64,000 nucleotides of DNA from Leptotrichia sp. oral taxon 221 (GTDB lineage Bacteria; Fusobacteriota; Fusobacteriia; Fusobacteriales; Leptotrichiaceae): contig NZ_CP072378.1 of the NCBI RefSeq assembly GCF_018128245.1, positions 868,001 through 932,000 on the forward strand. The letters are read 5' to 3'. Below are positions 1 to 7,976 of this stretch, piece by piece (the first letter of the stretch is position 1; each line of letters starts with the position of its first letter). The translations under genes were made by a program, and so were the position numbers. A model generated the notes under the pieces. That model was not told the origin of the DNA. It worked only from the letters and a program-made list of their open reading frames with translations, and made no database searches.

Positions 1-104
1 AAGTCAAGTATAACATGGAATAATAGAGAAATTGATTTTTTTTTACTTTAAATTAAAGGAGAGTGTCGTGGTACAATACATATGTAACAAAAAAGAAGAA
101 AAAA

Positions 105-161
105 AGAAAGGTTTCTGATATAATGTAAGCCAACCAAAACTACATAAGGAGAAACCTTTCT
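105..161 (+). promoter_or_regulatory. Inverted repeat masking the transposase ribosome site
   Basis: AGAAAGGTTTCT (105-116) and AGAAACCTTTCT (150-161) are perfect 12-bp complements and end directly at the ATG at 162. The right arm begins within the AAGGAG Shine-Dalgarno (146-151). A transcript entering from outside would fold and hide that site, whereas a transcript started at the internal TATAAT (119-124) would lack the left arm. This is the classic insertion-sequence protection against read-through expression; the role is inferred from the geometry. Confidence 0.6.
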
Positions 162-169
162 ATGAATAG

Positions 170-388
170 TATATCAGAAGAGTACCGTGTTCGCCGTGGC
201 AGAACGGAAAAGTGGAAAGGAGCCACAGGCTAGATAGCAATTATTATTTAGGAAAAAGATTTAGAAGTCTGGAAGAATTAAGAAGGTCAGTAAAAAGATA
301 TTGCAGCAGATACAATAATATATCAAGAAAAGTATTAAATTTTAAAAGTCCAAATGAAATGTTGAAAGAATACAGGACAAACAATTAG
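170..388 (+). pseudogene. Transposase C-terminal fragment, IS481/rve DDE family
   Basis: The frame is open from 170 to the TAG at 386-388 with no start codon. It encodes the end of an integrase-core transposase: the motif WQNGKVERSHR, which contains the catalytic Glu region of DDE recombinases, then LGKRFRSLEEL, RYNNISRKVL and FKSPNEML, the usual C-terminal end of IS481-like enzymes. The N-terminal DNA-binding part and the two catalytic Asp residues are missing. A short peptide from the ATG at 162 lies in another frame and ends at 231-233, so the fragment is not translated from it. Confidence 0.7.
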
Positions 389-489
389 GCTAAGACATTA
401 GTAAGATAACTTTTCTATTTATTTTTAAAGTTTTTGTAACAAATGTTTGACAACTATACATTTTACTCTGTCGAGCTTTTTAAAAACAC

Positions 490-518
490 TTGCAAAAAGC
501 AAAAGAATATGCTATACT
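490..518 (+). promoter_or_regulatory. Promoter of the rimP-nusA-infB operon
   Basis: TTGCAA (490-495), a 17-bp spacer and TATACT (513-518) form a good sigma-70 promoter immediately before the leader hairpin and rimP. Transcription should start near 525. Confidence 0.7.
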
Positions 519-548
519 AACATCAAGATAAGATATTTTTAACGAGAG

Positions 549-573
549 GAGTGGGAGAGATTATTTCCCACTC
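549..573 (+). promoter_or_regulatory. Leader hairpin before rimP
   Basis: GAGTGGGA (549-556) pairs perfectly with TCCCACTC (566-573) around a 9-nt loop. No T-run follows, so it is not a terminator. A GTGGG/CCCAC hairpin at this place resembles leaders found before rimP in other bacteria (from memory, not checked). It may protect the mRNA 5' end or allow regulation. Confidence 0.55.
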
Positions 574-595
574 TTTAGTTTTACGAGGTGAATAT

Positions 596-1084
596 ATGGA
601 AAAAATTTTAAGTGAACTTGAAGATAAAATAGAAGAGCATTTAAAAGATACGGATTTGGAACTTTCAGATATTGAGTATGTAAGAGAGGGAGGATATAAT
701 TATTTAAGAATTTATGTTGAGAAAGAAGATGGAACTACGAGCTTAGATGATTGTATTGAAGTTAGTAAAAGAATTGATAACATAGCAGATGAAATGATAG
801 ATGAGAAATTCTTTTTGGAAGTTTCGACTCCAGGAATTGAAAGAAAATTGAAGAAAGAAAAAGATTTCTTAAGATTTTTGGGTGAAAAAATAAAGGTTTA
901 CGCAAAAAGTAAAATCGAAGGGAAAAAGACATTTGAAGGTATTTTGGAAAAATGTGAGAATGGAGTGATATTCATTCAAGATGAAAGATTGGAAAAATTA
1001 ATTGAAATACCGATAATTAAATTAAAAAAATCAAATATTGTATATGAATTACCAAATGATATATTAAATAGCGAGGAGGAATAA
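596..1084 (+). CDS. rimP: Ribosome maturation factor RimP
   Basis: A 162-residue cytoplasmic protein needed for late assembly of the 30S subunit. Family marks are the N-terminal alpha/beta domain with the EISSPG-like motif, here VSTPGIER, followed by an SH3-like barrel (KIEGKKTFEGILEK). The ATG at 596 is chosen over an in-frame GTG at 551, because GAGGTG stands 5 bases before it and the upstream stretch forms the leader hairpin. The stop overlaps the nusA ATG by one base (TAATG), indicating translational coupling. First gene of the nusA-infB operon. Confidence 0.93.
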   Translation: MEKILSELEDKIEEHLKDTDLELSDIEYVREGGYNYLRIYVEKEDGTTSLDDCIEVSKRIDNIADEMIDEKFFLEVSTPGIERKLKKEKDFLRFLGEKIKVYAKSKIEGKKTFEGILEKCENGVIFIQDERLEKLIEIPIIKLKKSNIVYELPNDILNSEEE

Positions 1085-2199
1085 TGAAATCAAGAGATCA
1101 AAGAATCTTTTTGGAAGCTTTAGATGAATTAGAAAAAGAAAAAGGAATTGTAAAAGAAGAGTTACTGGAGGCAGTAGAAGTTGCATTAATGGCGGCTTAT
1201 AAAAAAAATTATGGTGAAAAAGATAATGCAGAGGTAACTATTAATAGACAAACAGGAGAAGTTAAAGTATTTTCAAAAAGATTAGTTGTAGAAAAAGTGG
1301 AAAATCCTGATGAAGAAATTAGTTTTGAAGATGCATTGGGAGTAAGAAAAAGAATAAAAATAGGTGATACTTTAAACTTAGAAATTAGTGCAGAAAGTTT
1401 TAAAAGAAACGCAATTCAAAATGCAAAACAAATAGTTGTTCAAAAAGTTAGAGAATGTGAAAAGAAAAATATATATAATAAATTTAAACAAATTGAAAAA
1501 ACTATTGTGTCAGCAGTTGTTAGAAAAACAGACGAAAAAGGGAATTTATACATTGATATAAATGGTTTAGAAGCTATTATTCCAGAAAAAGAATTATCAG
1601 AAGTGGATAAATTCGTTCAAGGAGATAGAATAAAACTTTATATTGGAACAGTTGAAGAAGCTACTAAATATACAAAATGTTATTTATCAAGAAAAGCTGA
1701 TGAATTAATGAGAGGTTTATTGGAATTAGAAATCCCTGAAATTGAAGAAGGAACTATTGAGATCAAGCAAATAGCTAGAGAAGCTGGAAGTAGAACTAAA
1801 GTAGCTGTTTATTCTGAGGATAAAAACTTAGATGTAAAAGGTGCTTGTATTGGTAAAAATGGAATGAGAATTCAAAGTATAATTGATGAATTGAGAGGAG
1901 AAAAAATCGACATCGTTTTATGGGATGAAGATATGAAAGTTTTTGTAAAAAATGCTTTGAATCCTGCTGAAGTTTTATCGGTTGATATAGTTGAAGGGGA
2001 AGAAGGAGAAGATAAAGAAAAGGAAAAAGTAGCTAGAGTAGTAGTTGCTGAAGATCAATTGTCATTAGCGATTGGTAAAAAAGGACAAAATTCTAGATTG
2101 GCTGCAAAATTGTGTGGAATAAAAATTGATATTCATACAGCAAATGTAAATAAAGAAGAAAGTGAAAAAGAAGCAGAAGAGCTAGAAGAAAAGGAGTAA
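1084..2199 (+). CDS. nusA: Transcription termination/antitermination protein NusA
   Basis: A 371-residue RNA-polymerase-associated factor that controls pausing, termination and antitermination. Domain order fits the family: N-terminal polymerase-binding domain (about 1-125), S1 domain (about 130-200), then KH1 and KH2, with the characteristic REAGSRTKVAV and VKGACIGKNGMRIQ segments and a second KH motif at AIGKKGQNSRLAAKLCG. It lacks the C-terminal acidic repeats of enterobacterial NusA, as in most other phyla; the tail is just a Glu/Lys-rich stretch. Start overlaps the rimP stop; the next gene begins one base after its stop. Confidence 0.96.
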   Translation: MKSRDQRIFLEALDELEKEKGIVKEELLEAVEVALMAAYKKNYGEKDNAEVTINRQTGEVKVFSKRLVVEKVENPDEEISFEDALGVRKRIKIGDTLNLEISAESFKRNAIQNAKQIVVQKVRECEKKNIYNKFKQIEKTIVSAVVRKTDEKGNLYIDINGLEAIIPEKELSEVDKFVQGDRIKLYIGTVEEATKYTKCYLSRKADELMRGLLELEIPEIEEGTIEIKQIAREAGSRTKVAVYSEDKNLDVKGACIGKNGMRIQSIIDELRGEKIDIVLWDEDMKVFVKNALNPAEVLSVDIVEGEEGEDKEKEKVARVVVAEDQLSLAIGKKGQNSRLAAKLCGIKIDIHTANVNKEESEKEAEELEEKE

Positions 2200-2200
2200 G

Positions 2201-2743
2201 ATGCCTGAAAGAACATGCGTATGTTGTAGAAAAAAACGAGAAAAAAAAGATTTTTTTAGAATATCGGAATTTGAAGGGAAATATGTTTTTGATAAAAAAA
2301 TGAATGTTCAATCGAGGGGATTTTATGTTTGTAAAGATATAAAATGTGTAGAAAGATTATCAAAGCATAAGAAATATAATATAGATATTCAATATTTACT
2401 ACAAATGTTAGAAGAGTTGAAGAAAAACAAAAAAAATATAATTGATGTATTGAAACCTATGAAAAATTCGGATTTCTTTGTTTTTGGAATAGATGAAAAT
2501 ATAGAGGCGATAAAGTCTAAAAAAGTTAAATTGATTGTGTTGCCAAAAGATATTAAACAGAAGTACATCAATGAATTTATTAAATTAGGAAAAGAATTTA
2601 ATGTAGATATTTTATTTGTTGAGAAGAAAAAAGCATTTTTAGAGATTTTTTCAAGAGATTTGAATGTTGTGGGAATCTTTAATAAGAAAGTAATTAATGG
2701 AATACTAAGCAAAGTGGAGGTGACAACGGGTGAGAGTACATGA
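2201..2743 (+). CDS. Fused YlxR and L7Ae-like RNA-binding protein
   Basis: A 180-residue protein joining two genes that are separate in Bacillus (ylxR and ylxQ) at the same place between nusA and infB. Residues 1-80 are YlxR (RTCVCCRKKREKKDFFR, then RGFYVCKD), a small basic RNA-binding fold. Residues about 90-175 resemble the L7Ae/L30e fold (IEAIKSKKVKLIVLPKD, then ILFVEKKKAFLEIF and the late VVGI strand). Both are thought to bind structured RNA; exact roles are unsettled. The end overlaps infB by 14 bases. The fusion is read directly from one uninterrupted frame. Confidence 0.85.
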   Translation: MPERTCVCCRKKREKKDFFRISEFEGKYVFDKKMNVQSRGFYVCKDIKCVERLSKHKKYNIDIQYLLQMLEELKKNKKNIIDVLKPMKNSDFFVFGIDENIEAIKSKKVKLIVLPKDIKQKYINEFIKLGKEFNVDILFVEKKKAFLEIFSRDLNVVGIFNKKVINGILSKVEVTTGEST

Positions 2744-5636
2744 ATTAGCTAAAAAATTAGGATACAATAGCTCAGATTTTATTGGGAAAATATCAGAAAT
2801 GGGTATACAAAATAAAAAGACATTGAGTAGTCTATCCGAAGATGAAGTAAAAATAATTGAAAAAGGACTTCAAAAAAAACAGGAAAAAGCTAGTGAAAAT
2901 AAAGTAGAAAAAACTGTTGAAGTAGAAAAAAATAAATTAGATAATAATCGAAATAAAAAATTTGAAAATAAAAAACAAAATAATCAGAAATTGGAGATGA
3001 AGAACAGTTTGAGTAATCAAAGTAACAATAATCAAAAGTCAAATGTAGAAAACAATAAAAATAACGAAAATAGAAATAGAAAATTTTCAGAAAATAGAGA
3101 AGGAAATAGAAATTTTGTGAGTAGAGATAGAAATAACGATAGAGATAATAGAAACTTTGGGAACAGAGATAGAAATGATCGAAACGGAGAAAATAGAAAT
3201 TTCGGGAATAGAGACAGAAATAATGACCGAGACAATAGAAATTTTGGGAACAGAGATAGAAACGACAGAAACGGAGAAAATAGAAATTTCGGGAATAGAG
3301 ACAGAAACAATGACCGAGACAATAGAAACTTTGGGAACAGAGATAGAAACGACAGAAATGGAGAAAATAGAAATTTCGGGAATAGAGATAGAAATAACGA
3401 CCGAGACAACAGAAACTTTGGGAACAGAGATAGAAATGACAGAAATGGAGAAAATAGAAGTTTCGGGAATAGAGACAGAAACAATGACCGAGACAATAGA
3501 AACTTTGGGAATAGAGACAGAAACGACAGAAACGGAGAAAATAGAAATTTCGGGAATAGAGATAGAAATGACCGAGATAACAGAAACTTTGGGAACAGAG
3601 ATAGAAATGATAGGGATAATAGAAACTTTGGGAATAAAAGAAAAGAAGCTCCAAAAGATGATGTTTCAGCAGTAGTTACACCAGCAACAGAAAAACCAAA
3701 ATCAGGTGGAAAAGGAAAAGCTAAATTCGATAAGAAAAAATATGAAAAAGATAAAAAGAAAAAAGAACAAGAATTAAGAGAATTGAGAACTGATTTTAGA
3801 AGAGATGACAAAAAGAAAAAGAAAAACAAAAAACAAGAAAAAGCAGTTAAAGATGAAATCGTAAGATTAGAAGGAGAATCAATTGGAATGATAACAATTG
3901 GTGAAGAAATTCCTGTTAAAACTTTAGCTGAAAAATTAGGAATCAATGTTTCTGATATTATTAAAAAATTCTTTATGGAAGGTAAGGTTCTTACTGCTAA
4001 TGCTATCTTGAGTTTTGAAGAAGCTGAAGAAGTTGCTCTAGAGTATGAAGTAATCGTTGAAAAAGAAGAAGTTGAAGAAGTAAGTTACGGAGAAAAATAT
4101 CATCTAGAAGTAGAAGATAAAAAACAAGATTTAGTTACAAGAGCACCAATTATTACAATTATGGGACACGTTGACCATGGTAAAACTTCATTATTGGATG
4201 CGTTAAGACATACTAATGTAATTCAAGGAGAAGCAGGAGGAATTACACAAAAAATTGGAGCGTACCAAGTAAACTGGAAAGGTCAAAAAATAACATTTAT
4301 CGATACTCCAGGACATGAGGCGTTTACTGAAATGAGAGCTAGAGGAGCGAATATTACAGATATTTCGATTTTGATAGTTGCAGCAGATGATGGAGTTAAA
4401 CCACAAACTGTAGAGGCAATTTCACATGCTAAAGAAGCTGGAGTGCCAATAATTGTTGCGATTAATAAAATTGATAAACCAGGTGCAGATCCAATGAAAG
4501 TTAGAACAGAATTAACTGAATATGGATTAATGTCGCCTGATTGGGGTGGAACAACTGAGTTTGTAGAAATTTCTGCTAAACAAAAAATTAATTTAGATGA
4601 ATTATTAGAAACAATTTTGATTACTGCAGAATTACAAGAATTAAAAGCTAACCCTAAAAAACGTCCTAAAGCAGTTGTAATCGAATCGAGATTGGATCCT
4701 CAAATGGGAGCAGTTGCCGATTTATTAATTCAAGAAGGACAATTAGAAATTGGAGATATATTTGTAGCAGGAGAATCTCACGGTAGAGTAAGATCAATGG
4801 TTGACGATAGAGGAAATAAAATTAAAAAGGCTACATTATCACAACCAGTTGAGATAACAGGATTTAGTACAGTTCCTAATGCTGGAGATATTTTATATGG
4901 AGTAAACAACGATAAACAAGCGAAAAAAATAGTTGAAGACTTCATTAAAGAGAAAAAGATAAACGAACAAAACAAGAAAAAGCATATTTCTTTGGAAAGT
5001 TTATCACAAGAGTTGGAAGAACAACAATTGAAAGAATTAAAATGTATCATAAGAGCCGATTCAAAAGGATCTGTTGAAGCATTAAAAGAATCGTTAGCTA
5101 AATTAAATAATGAAAAAGTTATGATTAATATTATTCAAGCAAGTGCGGGAGCAGTAACTGAAGGAGATGTTAAACTTGCTGAAGCATCAGACGCAATTGT
5201 AATCGCATTTAATGTAAGACCAACAACACCAGCAATAAGTGAAGCTGAAAAAACAGGTGTAGAAATTAGAAACTATAACGTAATTTACCACTTGACAGAA
5301 GAAATTGAAAAAGCTATGTCTGGAATGCTTGATCCTGAATTTAAAGAAGTTTATTTAGGAAGAATTGAAGTTAAACAGGTATTTAAAGTTTCAAATGTTG
5401 GAAATATTGCGGGAGCGATAGTTGTAGATGGTAAAGTAAGTAGACATTCTAAGATAAGAGTTGTTAGAGATGGAATTATTATTTTTGATGGAGAATTAGC
5501 ATCATTGAAGAGATTTAAAGATGACGCAAAAGAAGTTGTTATGGGACAAGAATGTGGAATTGGAATTCAAGACTTTAACGACATCAAAGAAGGCGACATA
5601 ATTGAATCATATATTTTAGAAGAAATACCAAGATAG
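2730..5636 (+). CDS. infB: Translation initiation factor IF-2
   Basis: A 968-residue GTPase that brings initiator tRNA to the 30S subunit and promotes subunit joining. Order: IF2-N domain (1-50), a long disordered Asn/Arg/Asp-rich linker with 29-residue repeats (about 132-302), a basic Lys-rich stretch, a second IF2-N (about 390-445), the G domain with GHVDHGKT (about 478-485), DTPGHEAF and NKIDKPGADP, then domains II-IV. The start is GTG at 2730 with GGAGGTG 7 bases upstream. Length exceeds typical IF-2 (about 740-890) because of the repeat linker. Cotranscribed with its neighbours and followed by rbfA. Confidence 0.97.
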   Translation: MRVHELAKKLGYNSSDFIGKISEMGIQNKKTLSSLSEDEVKIIEKGLQKKQEKASENKVEKTVEVEKNKLDNNRNKKFENKKQNNQKLEMKNSLSNQSNNNQKSNVENNKNNENRNRKFSENREGNRNFVSRDRNNDRDNRNFGNRDRNDRNGENRNFGNRDRNNDRDNRNFGNRDRNDRNGENRNFGNRDRNNDRDNRNFGNRDRNDRNGENRNFGNRDRNNDRDNRNFGNRDRNDRNGENRSFGNRDRNNDRDNRNFGNRDRNDRNGENRNFGNRDRNDRDNRNFGNRDRNDRDNRNFGNKRKEAPKDDVSAVVTPATEKPKSGGKGKAKFDKKKYEKDKKKKEQELRELRTDFRRDDKKKKKNKKQEKAVKDEIVRLEGESIGMITIGEEIPVKTLAEKLGINVSDIIKKFFMEGKVLTANAILSFEEAEEVALEYEVIVEKEEVEEVSYGEKYHLEVEDKKQDLVTRAPIITIMGHVDHGKTSLLDALRHTNVIQGEAGGITQKIGAYQVNWKGQKITFIDTPGHEAFTEMRARGANITDISILIVAADDGVKPQTVEAISHAKEAGVPIIVAINKIDKPGADPMKVRTELTEYGLMSPDWGGTTEFVEISAKQKINLDELLETILITAELQELKANPKKRPKAVVIESRLDPQMGAVADLLIQEGQLEIGDIFVAGESHGRVRSMVDDRGNKIKKATLSQPVEITGFSTVPNAGDILYGVNNDKQAKKIVEDFIKEKKINEQNKKKHISLESLSQELEEQQLKELKCIIRADSKGSVEALKESLAKLNNEKVMINIIQASAGAVTEGDVKLAEASDAIVIAFNVRPTTPAISEAEKTGVEIRNYNVIYHLTEEIEKAMSGMLDPEFKEVYLGRIEVKQVFKVSNVGNIAGAIVVDGKVSRHSKIRVVRDGIIIFDGELASLKRFKDDAKEVVMGQECGIGIQDFNDIKEGDIIESYILEEIPR
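3123..3635 (+). repeat. 87-bp in-frame minisatellite within infB
   Basis: Five tandem 87-bp units begin at 3123, 3210, 3297, 3384 and 3471, then two 39-bp partial units at 3558 and 3597. Each full unit encodes 29 residues, RDRNNDRDNRNFGN followed by RDRNDRNGENRNFGN, so the unit is itself a duplication. Units differ mostly at third positions (AAT/AAC, GAT/GAC), with one N-to-S change. Because the unit is a multiple of three, copy-number change would keep the frame. The region is purine-rich on this strand, which leaves long false open frames in other registers. Confidence 0.95.
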
Positions 5637-5684
5637 TCGATAGTTCACTATTTTAAAAATAAGATGTGAAAAGGTAGGTGGATT

Positions 5685-6047
5685 ATGAACGATAGAAGAA
5701 AAAAAGGTTTAGAAAAAGAAATTTCAAGAATAATTGGGATGACACTTCTTACTGATGTGAAAAATGAAACTGTAAAAAATTATGTTTCAATTCATAAAGT
5801 AGAGCTTACGAAAGATGGAAGATATCTTGATTTAATTTTTTCGATTCTAGACTTAAAAAATAATGTAAATAAAGATAAAATGTCTGAAGAATTAAATAAA
5901 TTAAAAGGTTTTTTTAGAAAAAAATTAGGGTCACAGTTATCAATGAGATTTGTTCCTGAAATAAGAATTCATTTAGATGATAGTGTTGAATATGGCGTGA
6001 AAATCGCTAGTATTTTGAATGAAATAAAGAAAAAGGAAAGTGAATAA
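5685..6047 (+). CDS. rbfA: Ribosome-binding factor A
   Basis: A 120-residue KH-fold protein that binds the immature 30S subunit and helps 16S rRNA 5'-end maturation and cold adaptation. Family features are RRKKGLEKEISRII at the N-terminus, the VSIHKVELTKDGRYLDL strand and the closing MRFVPEIRIHLDDS. The ATG has AGGTGG 7 bases upstream. It lies 48 bases after infB (a small ATAG/CTAT hairpin intervenes) and 3 bases before recJ, so it belongs to the same operon. Confidence 0.95.
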   Translation: MNDRRKKGLEKEISRIIGMTLLTDVKNETVKNYVSIHKVELTKDGRYLDLIFSILDLKNNVNKDKMSEELNKLKGFFRKKLGSQLSMRFVPEIRIHLDDSVEYGVKIASILNEIKKKESE

Positions 6048-6050
6048 TTT

Positions 6051-7724
6051 GTGAAATGGAAATTAAAAAACTATAATAGCAATTATTTAATTTCTAAAAG
6101 TAAAGAGTTTCAAGAAAGTAAATTGATAACTAAATTATTGCTAAATAGGGGAATTACAACGCCAGAAAAGGTTGAAGAATTTTTGAATCCTAGTGAAAAA
6201 GATTTGTATAGTCCGTTTCTTTTTGAAGAAATGAGAGAGGTAGTTGATAGAATATTAAGAGCTAAGAATAATAGAGAAAAAGTAGTTATTTACGGTGATT
6301 ATGATGTTGATGGAATTTCTGGGACTGCCTATTTAGTAATAATTTTAAGAAAACTAGGAATGGATGTAGATTATTATATACCAAACAGAGCTCATGAAGG
6401 GGTTGGTATAAATAAATCCTTAATAAGATATCTAAAAAAAAGAAATACAAAATTATTTATAACAGTAGATATAACTATTAATGATAGAAATGAAATAAAA
6501 CTTTTAAGAGATAATAATATTGATGTAATTATAACAGATCACCATAGACAAATAGAGGATATTAGCGATTTAGGAGTTTTGATGGTAAATCCTAAAGTAG
6601 GTAATTATCCTAATAAAAACTTGTCAGGATCTGGAGTTGCTTTTAAATTAGCGGATGCGATTTATGAAGTGATAGGAGCAGATAAAAAGATACTTTATGA
6701 TTATATAGATATTGTTATGATTGGAACTGTCGCAGATGTTGTTCCAATGACTGATGAAAACAGATTTATTATAAAAAAAGGATTAAGTAATCTAAAAGAA
6801 ACGAAAATAAAAGGATTAAAATATATAATAAACTATTTGAGAATGAATCCGCAAAATATAACAGCAAGTGATATTGGATTTTATATAGCACCGATATTCA
6901 ATGCTTTGGGAAGAGTAGATAATTCAAAAATGGTAGTTAATTTCTTTATTCAAGAGGATGATGAAAAGCTTTATTCGATTATAGAAGAAATGAAAAGAGC
7001 AAACAGAATGCGTAGATATTTTGAATTAGAAATTTATGATGAGATTGAAAGAAAAATTCAAAAATTGAATAATCCAAAATATATTTTTATGAAAAGTAGA
7101 AAATGGCATTCAGGCGTGATTGGAGTCGTGTGTTCTAGAATATCAATAAAATATAACATTCCAGTGATTTTAGTTTCGATAAAAAATGGTTTTGGAAAGG
7201 CATCTTGTAGAAGTATTGAAGGTTTGAACATTTTTAATATATTAAATGATGTTTCTGATAAATTGGAACGATTTGGAGGACATGATTTAGCAGCAGGTTT
7301 TTTGGTGTCAGAAAAGTATTTGAATCAGATTGAGAGATATTTGAAACATAGATTGTTGAATGCAAATAAGAAAAATGTTGAGAAAGTACTTGATGTAGAT
7401 AGTAAATTAAGTATAGAAGGGATGAATAAAAATAAACTTTTAGATATTAATAGATTATCGCCTTTTGGATTGGATAACCAAGAACCAAATTTTATCGACA
7501 ATAATATATCTTTTATCAGTTTTACAAAATTTGGAATAAATAATAGACATTTTAAAGGTTTTGTTAGAAAAAATGATAGAATAATATCTGTTATAGGATA
7601 CAACTTAGGACATAAATTAAAATCAAGAAATATGACAAAAAAATATAGTATAGTCTATACACCAGTATTTAAATCTGTTCATTCGGATTTATTTATTGAA
7701 CTAAAAATAAAAGATTTTAATTGA
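6051..7724 (+). CDS. recJ: Single-stranded-DNA-specific exonuclease RecJ
   Basis: A 557-residue DHH-family 5'-3' exonuclease acting in recombination and mismatch/base-excision repair. Metal-binding motifs are DYDVDG (83-88) and TDHH (162-165); the DHHA1 part includes FGGHDLAAG, and an OB-like C-terminal domain follows. The motif usually written VDCGI reads VDITI (139-143) here, so the Cys-Gly is missing. Start is GTG at 6051, close to the rbfA stop; no better upstream start is available. The stop codon overlaps the -35 of the next promoter. Confidence 0.92.
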   Translation: MKWKLKNYNSNYLISKSKEFQESKLITKLLLNRGITTPEKVEEFLNPSEKDLYSPFLFEEMREVVDRILRAKNNREKVVIYGDYDVDGISGTAYLVIILRKLGMDVDYYIPNRAHEGVGINKSLIRYLKKRNTKLFITVDITINDRNEIKLLRDNNIDVIITDHHRQIEDISDLGVLMVNPKVGNYPNKNLSGSGVAFKLADAIYEVIGADKKILYDYIDIVMIGTVADVVPMTDENRFIIKKGLSNLKETKIKGLKYIINYLRMNPQNITASDIGFYIAPIFNALGRVDNSKMVVNFFIQEDDEKLYSIIEEMKRANRMRRYFELEIYDEIERKIQKLNNPKYIFMKSRKWHSGVIGVVCSRISIKYNIPVILVSIKNGFGKASCRSIEGLNIFNILNDVSDKLERFGGHDLAAGFLVSEKYLNQIERYLKHRLLNANKKNVEKVLDVDSKLSIEGMNKNKLLDINRLSPFGLDNQEPNFIDNNISFISFTKFGINNRHFKGFVRKNDRIISVIGYNLGHKLKSRNMTKKYSIVYTPVFKSVHSDLFIELKIKDFN

Positions 7725-7750
7725 TATTTTAGATAAATTTATGTTAAAAT
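7721..7750 (+). promoter_or_regulatory. Promoter before tig
   Basis: TTGATA (7721-7726), an 18-bp spacer and TAAAAT (7745-7750). The -35 overlaps the recJ stop. It would give a leader of about 220 bases before tig. Confidence 0.5.
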
Positions 7751-7756
7751 ATTATT

Positions 7757-7970
7757 AATAAATCGTATTGTTTTTTATATATGAATTCATAAAAATAATT
7801 TTAGGTTTGCAAAAGTAATTCGTAAGATTACAGTACCAAAAAGAGCATTTGGGAAGGTTTTTCCTCATAAAAAAGCCATAGCCTTGCTATTAAATTTATA
7901 GCTTAAAAAGGAAATATTGCTCGATGAAAAGTAACATAACAATTTATTTATATGAAATTATAGGAGGATT
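7757..7970 (+). promoter_or_regulatory. Long leader with small hairpins before tig
   Basis: Non-coding stretch between the promoter and tig. Visible potential stems are GTAAT/ATTAC (around a TCGTAAG loop), GGAA/TTCC near 7850-7862 and GCTAT/ATAGC near 7887-7903, none followed by a T-run. The Shine-Dalgarno AGGAGG is near 7963. No known riboswitch class was recognised. Confidence 0.35.
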
Positions 7971-7976
7971 AAACAA

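Larger units (their letters stand above)
62..455 (+). mobile_element. Internally deleted IS481-type insertion element
   Basis: An element remnant that keeps both ends but has lost the middle. Seen: a promoter-like TATAAT (119-124, preceded by TG-n), a Shine-Dalgarno AAGGAG (146-151) and an ATG at 162 at the left, fused out of frame to the last part of a DDE transposase at the right (170-388). Near the ends TGTAACAAAAA (83-93) faces TTTTTGTAACA (431-441), 10 of 11 matching as an inverted repeat; the outermost bases are less clear, so the limits are approximate. It cannot encode a working transposase, but could be moved in trans if a full copy exists elsewhere. Confidence 0.6.

Noticed and set aside
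162-233. Short peptide gene at the left end
   Set aside because: It is the beginning of the deleted transposase, fused out of frame to its tail; not a real gene.
551-595. GTG start of rimP at 551
   Set aside because: The stretch forms the leader hairpin, and ATG 596 has a ribosome site and the family N-terminus.
3123-3635. CRISPR-like regular repeat
   Set aside because: No unique spacers: the repeat is contiguous, codes for in-frame protein and lies inside an essential gene.
2890-3946. Long open frames on both strands within the infB repeat
   Set aside because: They arise because the purine-rich 87-bp repeat lacks stops in several registers; infB has all family motifs and the repeats keep its frame.
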